64,000 nt of DNA from assembly GCA_947454235.1 (NCBI GenBank), contig CANGIY010000004.1, positions 124,001 to 188,000 of the forward strand, given 5' to 3'. This stretch comes from Chitinophagaceae bacterium. GTDB lineage: Bacteria > Bacteroidota > Bacteroidia > Chitinophagales > Chitinophagaceae. The notes beneath the pieces are model-generated. The model was not told the DNA's origin. It made no database searches and saw only the letters and a list, made by a program, of their open reading frames with translations. This document shows positions 1 through 8,107 of the stretch, piece after piece (the stretch's first letter is position 1; each line of letters opens with the position of its first letter). The position numbers and the translations under genes are program-made.

Positions 1-185
1 TTTTTTCCATCGCTAAGAATAGCTACAATTAACAAAATGTTAAGGTGGATTTTAAAATTGACAATATACAATGAAAGGAAAACAAAAAGTTGATTAAAAA
101 GAGATGTAAAAAGAGTTGTTTTACATTGAGTTATGTAGTTAGTATTGTCGTTGAAAAATCGCTCCCTAGTTTGGGCCTACTTTAC

Positions 186-193
186 TATATTTG
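186..193 (+). promoter_or_regulatory. putative -7 promoter element for rnd
   Basis: TATATTTG matches the Bacteroidota -7 consensus TAnnTTTG and lies 20 nt before the rnd ATG. A TTTG at 170-173 is only 12 nt upstream, too close for the usual ~19-nt spacing, so no convincing -33 box is seen. The rest of positions 1-185 is AT-rich and shows no gene. Confidence 0.45.
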
Positions 194-213
194 TACATAG
201 CAAAATTGGTTAA

Positions 214-1392
214 ATGCAGTTGTCCCTCGTTCATCGAAATATTAGAATTGAGTATGTAGCAGATGAGCAAAGTTTATTGGATGCTATTAAGGAAATTAAT
301 CAGTGCAAGGAAATTGGATTTGATTTAGAGTTCGATAGAGATAGGTTTCAATATGGCTTTAATTTGTGTCTTATTCAGGTTGCATTACCTAAAAAGTGTT
401 TTGTAATAGATCCGCTAAAAGGCTTTGATTTAAAACCACTTTTTGCAGTTTTTGAAAATCCGGACATTTGTAAGGTTGCAAGTGCGTGCGACCAGGATTT
501 AAGATTGTTGCACACACTTAATTGTAAACCTAAAAACGTATTCGATACCGATATTGCTGCAAAATTACTAGACTACGAGTTTTCTAGTATTTTGAAACTT
601 GTTGCCGCGAAGTTTGATGTTGAAATGAACAAACAATTGCAAACCAGCAATTGGGGTCTAAGACCGTTATCTATAGCTCAAATAACCTATTCAGTTGAGG
701 ATGTGATATTTCTTATTAGGCTAAAGCATATTCTCGAACAAGAGGCAAAGGATAGGGGAGTGCATGAATGGTTAGAAGACGAGTGGTATTGTCTCGATCA
801 GATAGCCTACGAGGTGGCTGATGAAAATAACTTGCTCGGCAAGGATGAAAAAAAACTGAGTCCTTACCACCAGTTTGTAATCAATGAACTTTTGAAGTAC
901 AGGGAAAAAATTGCTCAGAAATTTAAACGCCCACCCAATCATATTTTTCCGAAAGCCCTTATATTATCAATAGCGTTTGAAGAAATCGACCCTAGGAACT
1001 GGACTTCCCAGGTAGGTATATACCCTTCGTTGAAAAACGAATCTTTTGCTGAGAGTATTACACAGTTGTATCATGGTGCTGTTGCAAAAGCAAATGAACA
1101 AAAGCTCAATAGAAAGACTGATTACCAGATGATGACTGATGAAGACAGAAAACGTGCATCAATTGCAAAGTTTGAAAATGAAAGGATAAAACAAGAAGTA
1201 TTCCAGCCCATACAACAATTGATTGCCGATAGGTATGGCAAGTTTACCAGCAGATATATTTTAAGCAATGCAAAGGTTACCGATATACTGCAAACCGATG
1301 CCAGAATTGGTGATTTTAAAGCCAATTATAAAAAACAGCTAATTTTACGCTGTGCAGATGAATTGGGGATTGATGTCAATCCGTTTTTCTAG
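214..1392 (+). CDS. rnd: Ribonuclease D-like 3'-5' exonuclease
   Basis: RNase D trims the 3' ends of tRNA and other stable RNAs. The DEDDy exonuclease core is visible: motif I D37/E39 (FDLEFD), motif II around D93-D95 (ACDQDLRLL) and motif III Y159/D163 (YSVED). A helical HRDC-like region follows, from about residue 215 to 300, with a further C-terminal helical part. At 392 residues the length is close to E. coli RNase D. It is the first gene of a plus-strand run with rimM (22-nt gap) and trmD. The ATG lies just downstream of a -7-like promoter element, which supports this start. Family assignment is firm; the exact substrate is inferred. Confidence 0.88.
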   Translation: MQLSLVHRNIRIEYVADEQSLLDAIKEINQCKEIGFDLEFDRDRFQYGFNLCLIQVALPKKCFVIDPLKGFDLKPLFAVFENPDICKVASACDQDLRLLHTLNCKPKNVFDTDIAAKLLDYEFSSILKLVAAKFDVEMNKQLQTSNWGLRPLSIAQITYSVEDVIFLIRLKHILEQEAKDRGVHEWLEDEWYCLDQIAYEVADENNLLGKDEKKLSPYHQFVINELLKYREKIAQKFKRPPNHIFPKALILSIAFEEIDPRNWTSQVGIYPSLKNESFAESITQLYHGAVAKANEQKLNRKTDYQMMTDEDRKRASIAKFENERIKQEVFQPIQQLIADRYGKFTSRYILSNAKVTDILQTDARIGDFKANYKKQLILRCADELGIDVNPFF

Positions 1393-1413
1393 CATTTCAA
1401 AACTTAAGAATTC

Positions 1414-1920
1414 ATGATTAGAATTGGTAGACTTGTGGCGACCCATGGCCTCAACGGGGCTATTGTGTTGACACACGTAATGGGTGATGGTAAGTGGCTT
1501 AAAAAGGAATTACCTTTGATGGTTGAAATCAACAAGGGCAGTTTCATACCTTATTTTTTGCGCGATTTTAAATTGCACGGTGACGAAGAGGCTGTTATTT
1601 TTTTTGAAGAGGTAGATACTGTAGACGCTGCTAAAAGACTGGTGCAAAAAAATATCTACCTCGATCAGGAAGAGTTGAAGGAATATGTGAAGAAGTCGCC
1701 GCTTTTATGGATTGGGTTTAATGTAGTGGATGCTAAATTGGGTTCATTGGGTCCTATGGTCGATGTATTGGAATCGGCCGGACATTGGCTGGGTAAAATT
1801 ATGTACAATGGAAACGAGGCTCTGATTCCGCTTGTGAACCCGGTACTTATAGAGGTAAACGCCCGCAATAAATGGATCAGGGTAGACCTTCCTGATGGAC
1901 TTTTGGAGATATATTCATAA
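1414..1920 (+). CDS. rimM: Ribosome maturation factor RimM
   Basis: RimM binds ribosomal protein S19 and helps the 30S head mature. The N-terminal RimM barrel begins with the typical IGRLVATHGLNGAIVLTH segment at about residues 3-20. A PRC-barrel-like half follows, from about residue 95 (LLWIGFNVVDAKLGSLG) to the end. The length of 168 residues is normal. It sits 22 nt after rnd and 19 nt before trmD. The rimM-trmD adjacency is classical, but rpsP and rplS, which often flank this pair, are absent here. Confidence 0.93.
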   Translation: MIRIGRLVATHGLNGAIVLTHVMGDGKWLKKELPLMVEINKGSFIPYFLRDFKLHGDEEAVIFFEEVDTVDAAKRLVQKNIYLDQEELKEYVKKSPLLWIGFNVVDAKLGSLGPMVDVLESAGHWLGKIMYNGNEALIPLVNPVLIEVNARNKWIRVDLPDGLLEIYS

Positions 1921-1938
1921 AAAATAGATTTTTGCTCG

Positions 1939-2616
1939 ATGAGAATTGATATAATTTCGGTGGTGCCTGATTTGCTGACTAGTCCATTTGCACACAGTAT
2001 AATGAAGCGTGCACGTGAAAAAGGGCTATTGGAAGTAAACGTGCACAACTTACGCGACTATACGCCATATAGGCAGGCGCAGGTCGATGACTACCAGTTT
2101 GGTGGTGGTGCCGGTATGGTGATGATGCCTGAGCCGCTGGCTATTTTACTGGACAAATTGAAGAGCGAACGCAACTACGATGATGTAATATATATGACAC
2201 CCGACGGCACTATGTTCGAACAAAAAGTGGCGAACAGGCTTTCGATGAAAGAAAACCTGATTATTATTTGCGGACACTACAAGGGCATTGACGACCGTAT
2301 TAGGCAGATGTATGTAACCATGGAGATTTCTATTGGTGACTATGTGCTAAGTGGTGGTGAATTGGCTGCCGCGGTGGTTGTTGACGCAATAGGCAGGTTA
2401 ATTCCGGGAGTGTTGAACGATGAGACTTCTGCATTGTTCGATTCGTTTCAGGATGGGCTACTGGCACCCCCTGTGTACACACGCCCCGCCGATTTCAGAG
2501 GTGTCAAAGTACCTGATATTCTACTTTGCGGCGACCCAAAGAAAATCGACGAATGGCGACACGAACAGTCGCTGCAGCGCACCAGGGAGCGTCGTCCCGG
2601 GCTTTTGGAAGATTAG
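1939..2616 (+). CDS. trmD: tRNA (guanine-N1)-methyltransferase TrmD
   Basis: TrmD uses SAM to make m1G37 in tRNAs reading CNN and some other codons, which prevents frameshifting. It belongs to the SPOUT class with a deep trefoil knot. Visible signatures are FGGGAGMVM (about residues 54-62), [11 protein letters not shown] (about 110-120) and LSGGELAA (about 136-143). The length of 225 residues matches the family. It is co-directional with rimM and very likely in the same transcript. Confidence 0.96.
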   Translation: MRIDIISVVPDLLTSPFAHSIMKRAREKGLLEVNVHNLRDYTPYRQAQVDDYQFGGGAGMVMMPEPLAILLDKLKSERNYDDVIYMTPDGTMFEQKVANRLSMKENLIIICGHYKGIDDRIRQMYVTMEISIGDYVLSGGELAAAVVVDAIGRLIPGVLNDETSALFDSFQDGLLAPPVYTRPADFRGVKVPDILLCGDPKKIDEWRHEQSLQRTRERRPGLLED

Positions 2617-2691
2617 CACATAGTTATTCACCTGTTGGGTTTATTGCTACCAAATAAACAGTTACTTTTGGCAATAAAAGTCAATAAAGTA

Positions 2692-3342
2692 ATGGTTAAA
2701 ATAGCGCCTTCAATCCTTTCTGCAAATTTTTTGAATCTGGAAGCAGATATTGAAATGATTAACTCAAGCGAAGCTGATTGGTTTCATATTGATGTTATGG
2801 ATGGTCGGTTTGTGCCTAATATTTCTTTCGGTTTTCCGGTAATAACGGCAATGAAGAAGAAGGCAAAGAAGTTTTTTGATGTGCACCTGATGATAGTTGA
2901 GCCGGAGAAATACATCACTGAGTTTGCGAAGGCCGGTGCTGATTTGCTCACTGTTCATTATGAAGCCTGCACGCACCTGCACAGAACCATACAAATGATT
3001 AAAGATGCCGGTATGAAGGCCGGTGTTGCACTTAATCCGCATACACCTGTGTCGGTTTTGGTTGATGTGATTGAACAACTTGACCTCGTGCTAATAATGA
3101 GTGTTAACCCGGGCTTTGGGGGGCAGAAGTTTATTGAGCGCACTGTAGCAAAAGTAAAAGCGACTGAAGCTATGATTAAAGAGCACGGCGGCACAGCTTT
3201 GATTGAAGTCGATGGTGGTGTAACCTTAGACAATGCCCATGTACTGGTTAAAAATGGCGCGGACGTTTTGGTGGCGGGCAACACTGTTTTTTCAAGTTCC
3301 GATCCAAAGGCTACTATCAGCCAGTTGAAAAGTGTGAAATAA
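2692..3342 (+). CDS. rpe: Ribulose-phosphate 3-epimerase
   Basis: This TIM-barrel enzyme interconverts ribulose 5-phosphate and xylulose 5-phosphate in the pentose phosphate pathway. Motifs seen are the start MVKIAPSILSANF, HIDVMDGRFVPNI with the metal-binding and catalytic Asp, VNPGFGGQKF (phosphate loop) and EVDGGV with the second catalytic Asp. I chose the ATG at 2692, giving 216 residues. An upstream TTG at 2635 would add 19 residues that do not resemble the family. It lies 75 nt after trmD and may share its transcript. Confidence 0.95.
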   Translation: MVKIAPSILSANFLNLEADIEMINSSEADWFHIDVMDGRFVPNISFGFPVITAMKKKAKKFFDVHLMIVEPEKYITEFAKAGADLLTVHYEACTHLHRTIQMIKDAGMKAGVALNPHTPVSVLVDVIEQLDLVLIMSVNPGFGGQKFIERTVAKVKATEAMIKEHGGTALIEVDGGVTLDNAHVLVKNGADVLVAGNTVFSSSDPKATISQLKSVK

Positions 3343-3370
3343 ATAATTGAGATAAGCGTTCAATACAACA

Positions 3371-5800
3371 ATGAAACCTGTTTGGCTTAAATACTTCCTT
3401 TTGGTTTGCTTCGCAGCAAGTGGTAATCACCTTTTTGCGCAAATGGCAACTATCGATGGACTTATAAAATCGGAAACAGGAGCTGTGCTGGAAGACGCTC
3501 AGATAGTAGATGCTGAGACACAAACCGGCACGTACACCAATAAGAAAGGGTATTACATGTTGCAAATACCCGCTAATAAAGACATTCACCTCATTTTTTT
3601 CAAAACTGGTTTTGCCCCTGTTCGTAAAACGGTTCAGCTTTCTCCAGGCGATGTACACAACATTAGTGTAAAGCTGAAAGAGAACATCCAGAAAGAAGTC
3701 ATCATTAAGGATAAAGCAGAGCGCAATACTGCCGGCAGTGTGCACATTGACATGAGCAAGGTGAAACTGATTCCGGGTGTATCGGGTGGGGTGGAAGAGG
3801 TATTGAAGGTGTTGGTAGGTAACCACAATGAAACATCATCTCAGTATGCAGTGAGAGGGGGTAATTTCGATGAGAACCTCGTATATGTAAACGATTTTGA
3901 GATTTACCGACCGTTCCTTGTGAGGGCAGGGCAGCAGGAGGGATTGAGCTTTGTAAATACCGACCTGGTGAGTAATGTCAATTTTTCGGTGGGAGGATTT
4001 CAGGCACGTTATGGCGATAAAATGAGCAGTGTGCTGGATGTCAACTACAAAAAGCCATTGCATTTTGAAGGGTCGGTAACTGCTAGCTTGCTGGGAGCTT
4101 CTATGCACCTTGCGGGAATCTCGAAAAACAAAAAGCTCACCTACCTTTTTGGTGCACGCCAAAAGTCGAACCAGTATTTGTTGCAGTCGCAGCCAACCAA
4201 GGGTGTGTACAATCCGTCGTTCACTGATATACAAGCTGAGGTGAATTACAAATTGGGTAGTAGCTGGGAACTTGAATTTTTGGGTAACTACGCTAGAAAC
4301 AGGTTCACATTTTTTCCTGAAAGAATGGTGAGCTCGTTTGGTGTACTCAATCAGGCATACCAGCTCGATATTTTTTATGATGGTGGTGAATACGACCAGT
4401 TCGATTCTCGTTTTGGCGGACTTTCGGCAACGTATCACAAAGACTCATCGAAACTTAGGCTTAAATTTTTGGCTTCCGGTTTTCAAACGAATGAATACCA
4501 GACCTACGACATAGGTGGCGAATACCTGTTTGGTTTGTTACAGACAGATCAGTCAAAAGACAATTTCGGGCAAATTAAGACCTATCTGGGTACCGGTTAC
4601 ATTCACAACTTTTCGCGCAACTACCTCACTGCCAACGTTGCTGATTTTGGTATGCGTGGGTCTTATGACTACAACAAAAACAACTTTTTCCAGTTTGGTG
4701 TGAATACGATGGTTGCTAATATAAGCGACTACATTCACGAATGGGAGCGCAGAGATTCTGCGGCATTCAACCAGCCTTACGACCCCACTCAACTCATAAT
4801 GTACCGTTCGTTCAATTCAAACACTGATTTGAACTACTACCGCCTCACTGCGTTTTTGCAAGATAACTTTAAGGTTGACAGTGCAGGAGTTCTTTCGGGT
4901 TCTTTGGGGGTAAGGGCTAGCTACAGTCAGCTGAACGGCGAATTGCTGGTGAGCCCAAGGTTGCAGGTGACGTTGAAGCCTAAAACAAAGCGTGATATTA
5001 TTTACAAATTCTCGACAGGTATGTACCAGCAACCTCCGTTTTACAGGGAGATGCGCACCATCGATGGCACGATTAATAAAGACCTGAAAGCACAAAAATC
5101 GTTTCAGGCAGTTGCCGGACTCGATTACAGCACGAAAATTCAAAACCGTCCTGCACGCCTGACTTTTGAGACTTACTACAAGAACCTGTGGGATATGGAC
5201 CCTTACTATTACGACAACGTGAGTATCAGGTACACGGGTAAGAACGATGCTATAGGTTATGTGTATGGTGGCGAATTGCGCTTGTACGGTGATCTTGTGA
5301 AAGATGCGACATCGTGGGTGAGTATAGGTATAATGAAGGGTGCGCAAAAAATAACTGACAGCGCCTCAGTGCCCGGGTTCAATAATTACTTTCCTATACC
5401 TAACGACCAGAGGTTTATGTTGGGTATGTATTTCGAAGATTATCTGCGCAGCAATAAAAACTTTAAAGTGCACATCAATACCATGTATGCAACAGGTTTG
5501 CCAACGGGAGCTCCTTCAAGGCACTTGTACGAAAACAACCTGCGCCTGCCCGACTACAAAAGGGTAGACATTGGCTTTTCATGTTTATTGCTTGATGCCG
5601 AGCGCCACTCGTACCCGACACACAGCTATTTCAATACTATAAGAACTATGTGGGTGAGCCTTGAGGTGTTTAACTTATTGGGCATTCAAAATACCTTAAA
5701 CTATACCTGGATTCAGGACAACAGCTCGAATATGATTTATGCTGTTCCTAACCGATTGACATCGAGGTTGCTGAATGTAAAAATGGTTGTGAATTTCTAG
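3371..5800 (+). CDS. TonB-dependent receptor with carboxypeptidase-regulatory-like domain
   Basis: This is an outer-membrane active transporter energised by TonB/ExbBD. The signal peptide is about residues 1-24 (MKPVWLKYFLLVCFAASGNH, cleaved after FA before Q). A CarboxypepD_reg-like beta-sandwich follows, about residues 28-105 (IDGLIKSETGAVLEDAQIVD), then the plug with YAVRGGNFDENLVYVND near residues 160-176. The rest, to the terminal Phe, is amphipathic beta-strand barrel. At 809 residues it is shorter than most SusC proteins, and no SusD partner is adjacent, so a polysaccharide role is not supported. The substrate is unknown. Confidence 0.9.
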   Translation: MKPVWLKYFLLVCFAASGNHLFAQMATIDGLIKSETGAVLEDAQIVDAETQTGTYTNKKGYYMLQIPANKDIHLIFFKTGFAPVRKTVQLSPGDVHNISVKLKENIQKEVIIKDKAERNTAGSVHIDMSKVKLIPGVSGGVEEVLKVLVGNHNETSSQYAVRGGNFDENLVYVNDFEIYRPFLVRAGQQEGLSFVNTDLVSNVNFSVGGFQARYGDKMSSVLDVNYKKPLHFEGSVTASLLGASMHLAGISKNKKLTYLFGARQKSNQYLLQSQPTKGVYNPSFTDIQAEVNYKLGSSWELEFLGNYARNRFTFFPERMVSSFGVLNQAYQLDIFYDGGEYDQFDSRFGGLSATYHKDSSKLRLKFLASGFQTNEYQTYDIGGEYLFGLLQTDQSKDNFGQIKTYLGTGYIHNFSRNYLTANVADFGMRGSYDYNKNNFFQFGVNTMVANISDYIHEWERRDSAAFNQPYDPTQLIMYRSFNSNTDLNYYRLTAFLQDNFKVDSAGVLSGSLGVRASYSQLNGELLVSPRLQVTLKPKTKRDIIYKFSTGMYQQPPFYREMRTIDGTINKDLKAQKSFQAVAGLDYSTKIQNRPARLTFETYYKNLWDMDPYYYDNVSIRYTGKNDAIGYVYGGELRLYGDLVKDATSWVSIGIMKGAQKITDSASVPGFNNYFPIPNDQRFMLGMYFEDYLRSNKNFKVHINTMYATGLPTGAPSRHLYENNLRLPDYKRVDIGFSCLLLDAERHSYPTHSYFNTIRTMWVSLEVFNLLGIQNTLNYTWIQDNSSNMIYAVPNRLTSRLLNVKMVVNF

Positions 5801-5879
5801 TTTAGGCTTTAAAAGAGATATTTATAGGAGTTGGGTACACTTTGAGGAAAGAAAAATGCGAAAAATTTCGCGAAAATAT

Positions 5880-5909
5880 TTTGCAGAATTCATTTCTTGC
5901 GTATCTTTG
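5880..5909 (+). promoter_or_regulatory. Bacteroidota-type promoter of tRNA-Lys
   Basis: TTTG at 5880-5883 (-33) and TATCTTTG at 5902-5909 (-7, consensus TAnnTTTG) are separated by 18 nt, close to the usual spacing. This is the best promoter match in the window. It lies 78 nt before the tRNA-Lys gene, which implies a 5' leader removed by processing. Confidence 0.7.
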
Positions 5910-5987
5910 CACTCCGATTCGGAAACGAGGTAAGTAAAAAGCGAAAGCAGCCTACAAAAATCGTCCCGAATTAGTTCTTAACGCGTT

Positions 5988-6060
5988 GATTCCGTAGCTC
6001 AGTTGGTAGAGCAATACACTTTTAATGTATGGGTCTTGGGTTCGAGTCCCAACGGGATCA
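5988..6060 (+). tRNA. tRNA-Lys (anticodon TTT)
   Basis: A full cloverleaf can be drawn. The acceptor stem GATTCCG pairs with CGGGATC through 7 bp with one T-G wobble. The D arm is GCTC/GAGC. The anticodon stem ATACA/TGTAT encloses the loop CTTTTAA, with the anticodon at 6021-6023. The T arm is TTGGG/CCCAA with TTCGAGT. The discriminator is A and CCA is not encoded, as is common in Bacteroidota. A strong promoter lies upstream and an intrinsic terminator starts 15 nt downstream. Confidence 0.96.
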
Positions 6061-6107
6061 CTTAACAGAGCGAGAGCGGAGTGCGAAGAGCGCTCCGCTT
6101 TTTTTAT
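6031..6107 (+). repeat. 77-bp direct repeat, copy 1 (tRNA 3' half plus terminator)
   Basis: This copy holds the variable loop, T arm and 3' acceptor strand of tRNA-Lys, a 15-nt spacer and the whole terminator hairpin with its seven-T tract. It is identical base for base to 6375-6451, exactly 344 bp downstream. Identity starts right after the anticodon stem and ends at the first base after the T tract and A. Confidence 0.97.
6075..6105 (+). terminator. Intrinsic terminator after tRNA-Lys
   Basis: A 10-bp stem (6075-6084 with 6090-6099, one T-G wobble), a GAAGA loop and a seven-T tract. It ends directly before the GTG at 6108, a candidate start of the GIY-YIG gene. Confidence 0.88.
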
Positions 6108-6353
6108 GTGGGGTATGTATATATTCTCTATTCGGTTAAGCTCAATAAGTACTATGTTGGTGCCTGTACTAACATAGAAAGACGATTGTACGAACATAAT
6201 ATTGGACACTCCACATTTACTTCAACAGGAGTTCCTTGGGAGCTGAAGTATCAAGAGCAGTTTCCCAGCTTGCAAGAAGCGAAGAAACGGGAACTGGAAA
6301 TTAAGAAAAAGAAATCAAGAGTATATATAGAAAGATTGATAGCTCAGGGTTAG
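6108..6353 (+). CDS. Small GIY-YIG nuclease-domain protein beside tRNA-Lys
   Basis: This is a single-domain GIY-YIG endonuclease-like protein. The family motif begins immediately (YVYILYSVKLNKYYVGACTN), followed by the active-site Arg region ERRLYEHN and the conserved Glu region KKRELEIKKKKSR. I prefer GTG 6108, giving 81 residues, because the domain starts two residues later. The frame is open back to GTG 6081, which would place nine residues inside the terminator hairpin. No ATG is in frame at the domain start. No own promoter is visible, so expression would need readthrough from the tRNA transcript. The last codons (LIAQG, stop) are formed by the D-arm part of a degenerate tRNA. Catalysis and mobility are inferred. 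Confidence 0.8.
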   Translation: MGYVYILYSVKLNKYYVGACTNIERRLYEHNIGHSTFTSTGVPWELKYQEQFPSLQEAKKRELEIKKKKSRVYIERLIAQG

Positions 6354-6404
6354 AGCATCCCGCTTTTCGCGGGAGGGTCTTGGGTTCGAGTCCCAACGGG
6401 ATCA
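6334..6404 (+). pseudogene. Degenerate tRNA-Lys-like sequence overlapping the GIY-YIG 3' end
   Basis: The D arm (GCTC/GAGC), an anticodon arm TCCCG/CGGGA with loop CTTTTCG, and an intact T arm and 3' acceptor strand (identical to tRNA-Lys) can be folded. The 5' acceptor GATTGAT pairs with CGGGATC at only its first four positions. Position 37 would be C instead of a purine. The loop still reads TTT. The 3' half comes from the 77-bp repeat, while the 5' half differs from the real tRNA-Lys. It is probably not a functional tRNA; it could be a tRNA mimic used as a processing or target site. Confidence 0.65.
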
Positions 6405-6451
6405 CTTAACAGAGCGAGAGCGGAGTGCGAAGAGCGCTCCGCTTTTTTTAT
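6375..6451 (+). repeat. 77-bp direct repeat, copy 2
   Basis: This copy is identical to 6031-6107. Joining the tRNA 5' half (5988-6030) directly to this copy would rebuild an intact tRNA-Lys with its terminator. The 344-bp unit 6031-6374 therefore behaves formally like an insert or tandem duplication. Confidence 0.97.
6419..6449 (+). terminator. Intrinsic terminator, second copy
   Basis: The same 10-bp stem, GAAGA loop and seven-T tract as at 6075-6105, carried by the second copy of the direct repeat. It closes the GIY-YIG/pseudo-tRNA unit. Confidence 0.85.
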
Positions 6452-6452
6452 A

Positions 6453-6538
6453 TTTTCCCTCGCTCCCGCTCTCAGACTCGCTCTGAAATTGCCGCCCGTT
6501 TTCATTTTCCCTCGCTCTCGCTCTCTGACTCGCTCTGA
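6453..6538. repeat. Two copies of a CTCGCTC-rich 34-bp repeat
   Basis: Copies at 6453-6486 and 6505-6538 are nearly identical (TTTTCCCTCGCTC, then CGCTCTC, GACTCGCTCTGA). A related stretch occurs at about 54376-54401 in another intergenic spacer. The repeated CGCTC words echo the terminator arm just upstream. Function is unknown. Confidence 0.7.
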
Positions 6539-6592
6539 TAATATTCCCCCAAACCACACTACATTTACAATCTTATTGACCTGCAAAAAAAT

Positions 6593-8068
6593 ATGAATGT
6601 TAACCTGAACAAGAGTGCGGATGTGTTGGTGAAAGTGGTCATCGCGTTTACGCTGTTGATTGGGGCGGTGATGGTGGTAATTCCGGTGCGTCCGTTTTGG
6701 GTTGATGAGTGGTTCATTATTTATAATCTCAAAACCAAGGATGCGCACGCGTTGTGGGGGCCTCTTGCATTAATGCAACAGTTCCCGAGGGCGTATATTC
6801 AGTTGGTTAAATTGGTTACTTCTGCCTTTAACTACAGCTATCAGGCACTCAGGCTGCCTTCATTGGTAACCGGGAGTTTGGTCATTTTGCTTGGGTACAA
6901 GACTATGAACAGGCTTTATGACAAAAGCAGGGTAGAGCGGTATATTTTCTTACTTGTATTAATTGCTTCAGCCACCTTTACAGAATACTTTGTACAAGTG
7001 AAGCAATATACCATGGATATGCTGATGAGTGTGGTGGCGATCTGGCAGCTTTATGAGTTATTGCAATTGAGGCAAAGGTGGGGTGTTTATGTTGTTTTGT
7101 GCCTGAGTTGCTTCATCTGTCCCTTTTTTAGTTATACCTACCTTATTGTTGCACTGCCGGTGTTTGGTACAGTAATGCTGCGGCAATTGCTAATGGATAA
7201 AGTAGCGTTACCATTGCGTGAAAAAGCACGCCAGTGGTTACCTATGGTGTTTGCTTTGGCAGGTGGAGTGGTATTCTATTTCATTGACGGCAAACAGTTG
7301 ATGGCAGACTCTCCCATGCACGGTTTCTGGAGTTTTTTGATGGTTGATACTGCCCACCCTTTGCGGTCGCTGATGGTAAATGGGTATGCTGTTTTTGCTC
7401 AGGTGGGCGCAGGTGATTTGTTTGGGAATTTATTCGGAGTGCTGGGTGTTGTTGCTTTTGTGGCTGCATGTTTTCAGGTTGTTCGCCGCATGAAAAGCAT
7501 CGTTGCAACGCTTGAGGGGAGTATGGTGGTGTATTCTTGTGGCGTTTTGTTCGGGGCCTTCGTGCTTTTTTTGGCTGGTAAACTGCCATTGGGTACACCA
7601 CGATTGAATGCATTCACGTTGCCTTCAATCGCTATTTTATTGATTTGGCTTTTGCAGCAAATGGAGGGATTTAAAAAGTGGGTGAAACCGAAAATAGTGC
7701 TCACTTCAATCTTGTTTTTATGGCTTTTTGGTAATGTGTTTGTGCAATACTTCAGCTATTTTTTGCGCCCTGAATACAAGCTGCAAATGGCGATTTACAC
7801 TGCCACCAACAAAGTGCTTAATGATGCAAAAGAGCAGCACCTACCGGTCATGATTACCCGACATGTATGCTACCCATACGAGGTGCCCGCTAACCCCGAT
7901 GGTGCCCCCGAGCCCGGTGTATGGATGGTAAAGGCCTTTCCAGGGTACGATATACACAATACTATTCAACTGTACCCCATATCTGATACCTCAACCGCCA
8001 ACCTCCCAAATGGCGTTCAAAAAGCTTTTGTGGGTGATGGGTTGGTGTTTCGGATGGTTGGGATGTGA
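6593..8068 (+). CDS. GT-C-type integral membrane glycosyltransferase-like protein
   Basis: This 491-residue protein has roughly ten hydrophobic helices. The first (about 13-31) is followed at once by PFWVDEWFI, the Asp-Glu motif in the first extracytoplasmic loop of GT-C enzymes such as PMT/ArnT (GT39) that use polyprenyl-phosphate sugars. EYFVQVKQYTMDML near residue 125 resembles the second conserved loop. The soluble C-terminal part (about residues 390-491) faces outside in this fold. Donor and acceptor are unknown. It stands alone between the tRNA locus and the LysM operon, which converges on it. Confidence 0.6.
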   Translation: MNVNLNKSADVLVKVVIAFTLLIGAVMVVIPVRPFWVDEWFIIYNLKTKDAHALWGPLALMQQFPRAYIQLVKLVTSAFNYSYQALRLPSLVTGSLVILLGYKTMNRLYDKSRVERYIFLLVLIASATFTEYFVQVKQYTMDMLMSVVAIWQLYELLQLRQRWGVYVVLCLSCFICPFFSYTYLIVALPVFGTVMLRQLLMDKVALPLREKARQWLPMVFALAGGVVFYFIDGKQLMADSPMHGFWSFLMVDTAHPLRSLMVNGYAVFAQVGAGDLFGNLFGVLGVVAFVAACFQVVRRMKSIVATLEGSMVVYSCGVLFGAFVLFLAGKLPLGTPRLNAFTLPSIAILLIWLLQQMEGFKKWVKPKIVLTSILFLWLFGNVFVQYFSYFLRPEYKLQMAIYTATNKVLNDAKEQHLPVMITRHVCYPYEVPANPDGAPEPGVWMVKAFPGYDIHNTIQLYPISDTSTANLPNGVQKAFVGDGLVFRMVGM

Positions 8069-8107
8069 TGGGGGGAATTGAAACAAAAAATTATTAATTG
8101 CTCCAAC

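Noticed and set aside
2635-2691. N-terminal extension of Rpe from TTG 2635
   Set aside because: The extra 19 residues do not match Rpe, whose conserved start VKIAPSILSANF follows the ATG at 2692.
5952-6209. Minus-strand open frames at 5952-6209 and 6350-6748 sharing the peptide KKAERSSHSALALLSDPVG
   Set aside because: They are the antisense translation of the tRNA-Lys/terminator repeat. The shared peptide reflects the 77-bp DNA repeat, not a protein family.
6334-6404. A second functional tRNA (Lys TTT or Glu TTC)
   Set aside because: The acceptor stem fails after four pairs, base 37 is C, and a TTC register would break the anticodon stem. Kept only as a degenerate tRNA-like sequence.
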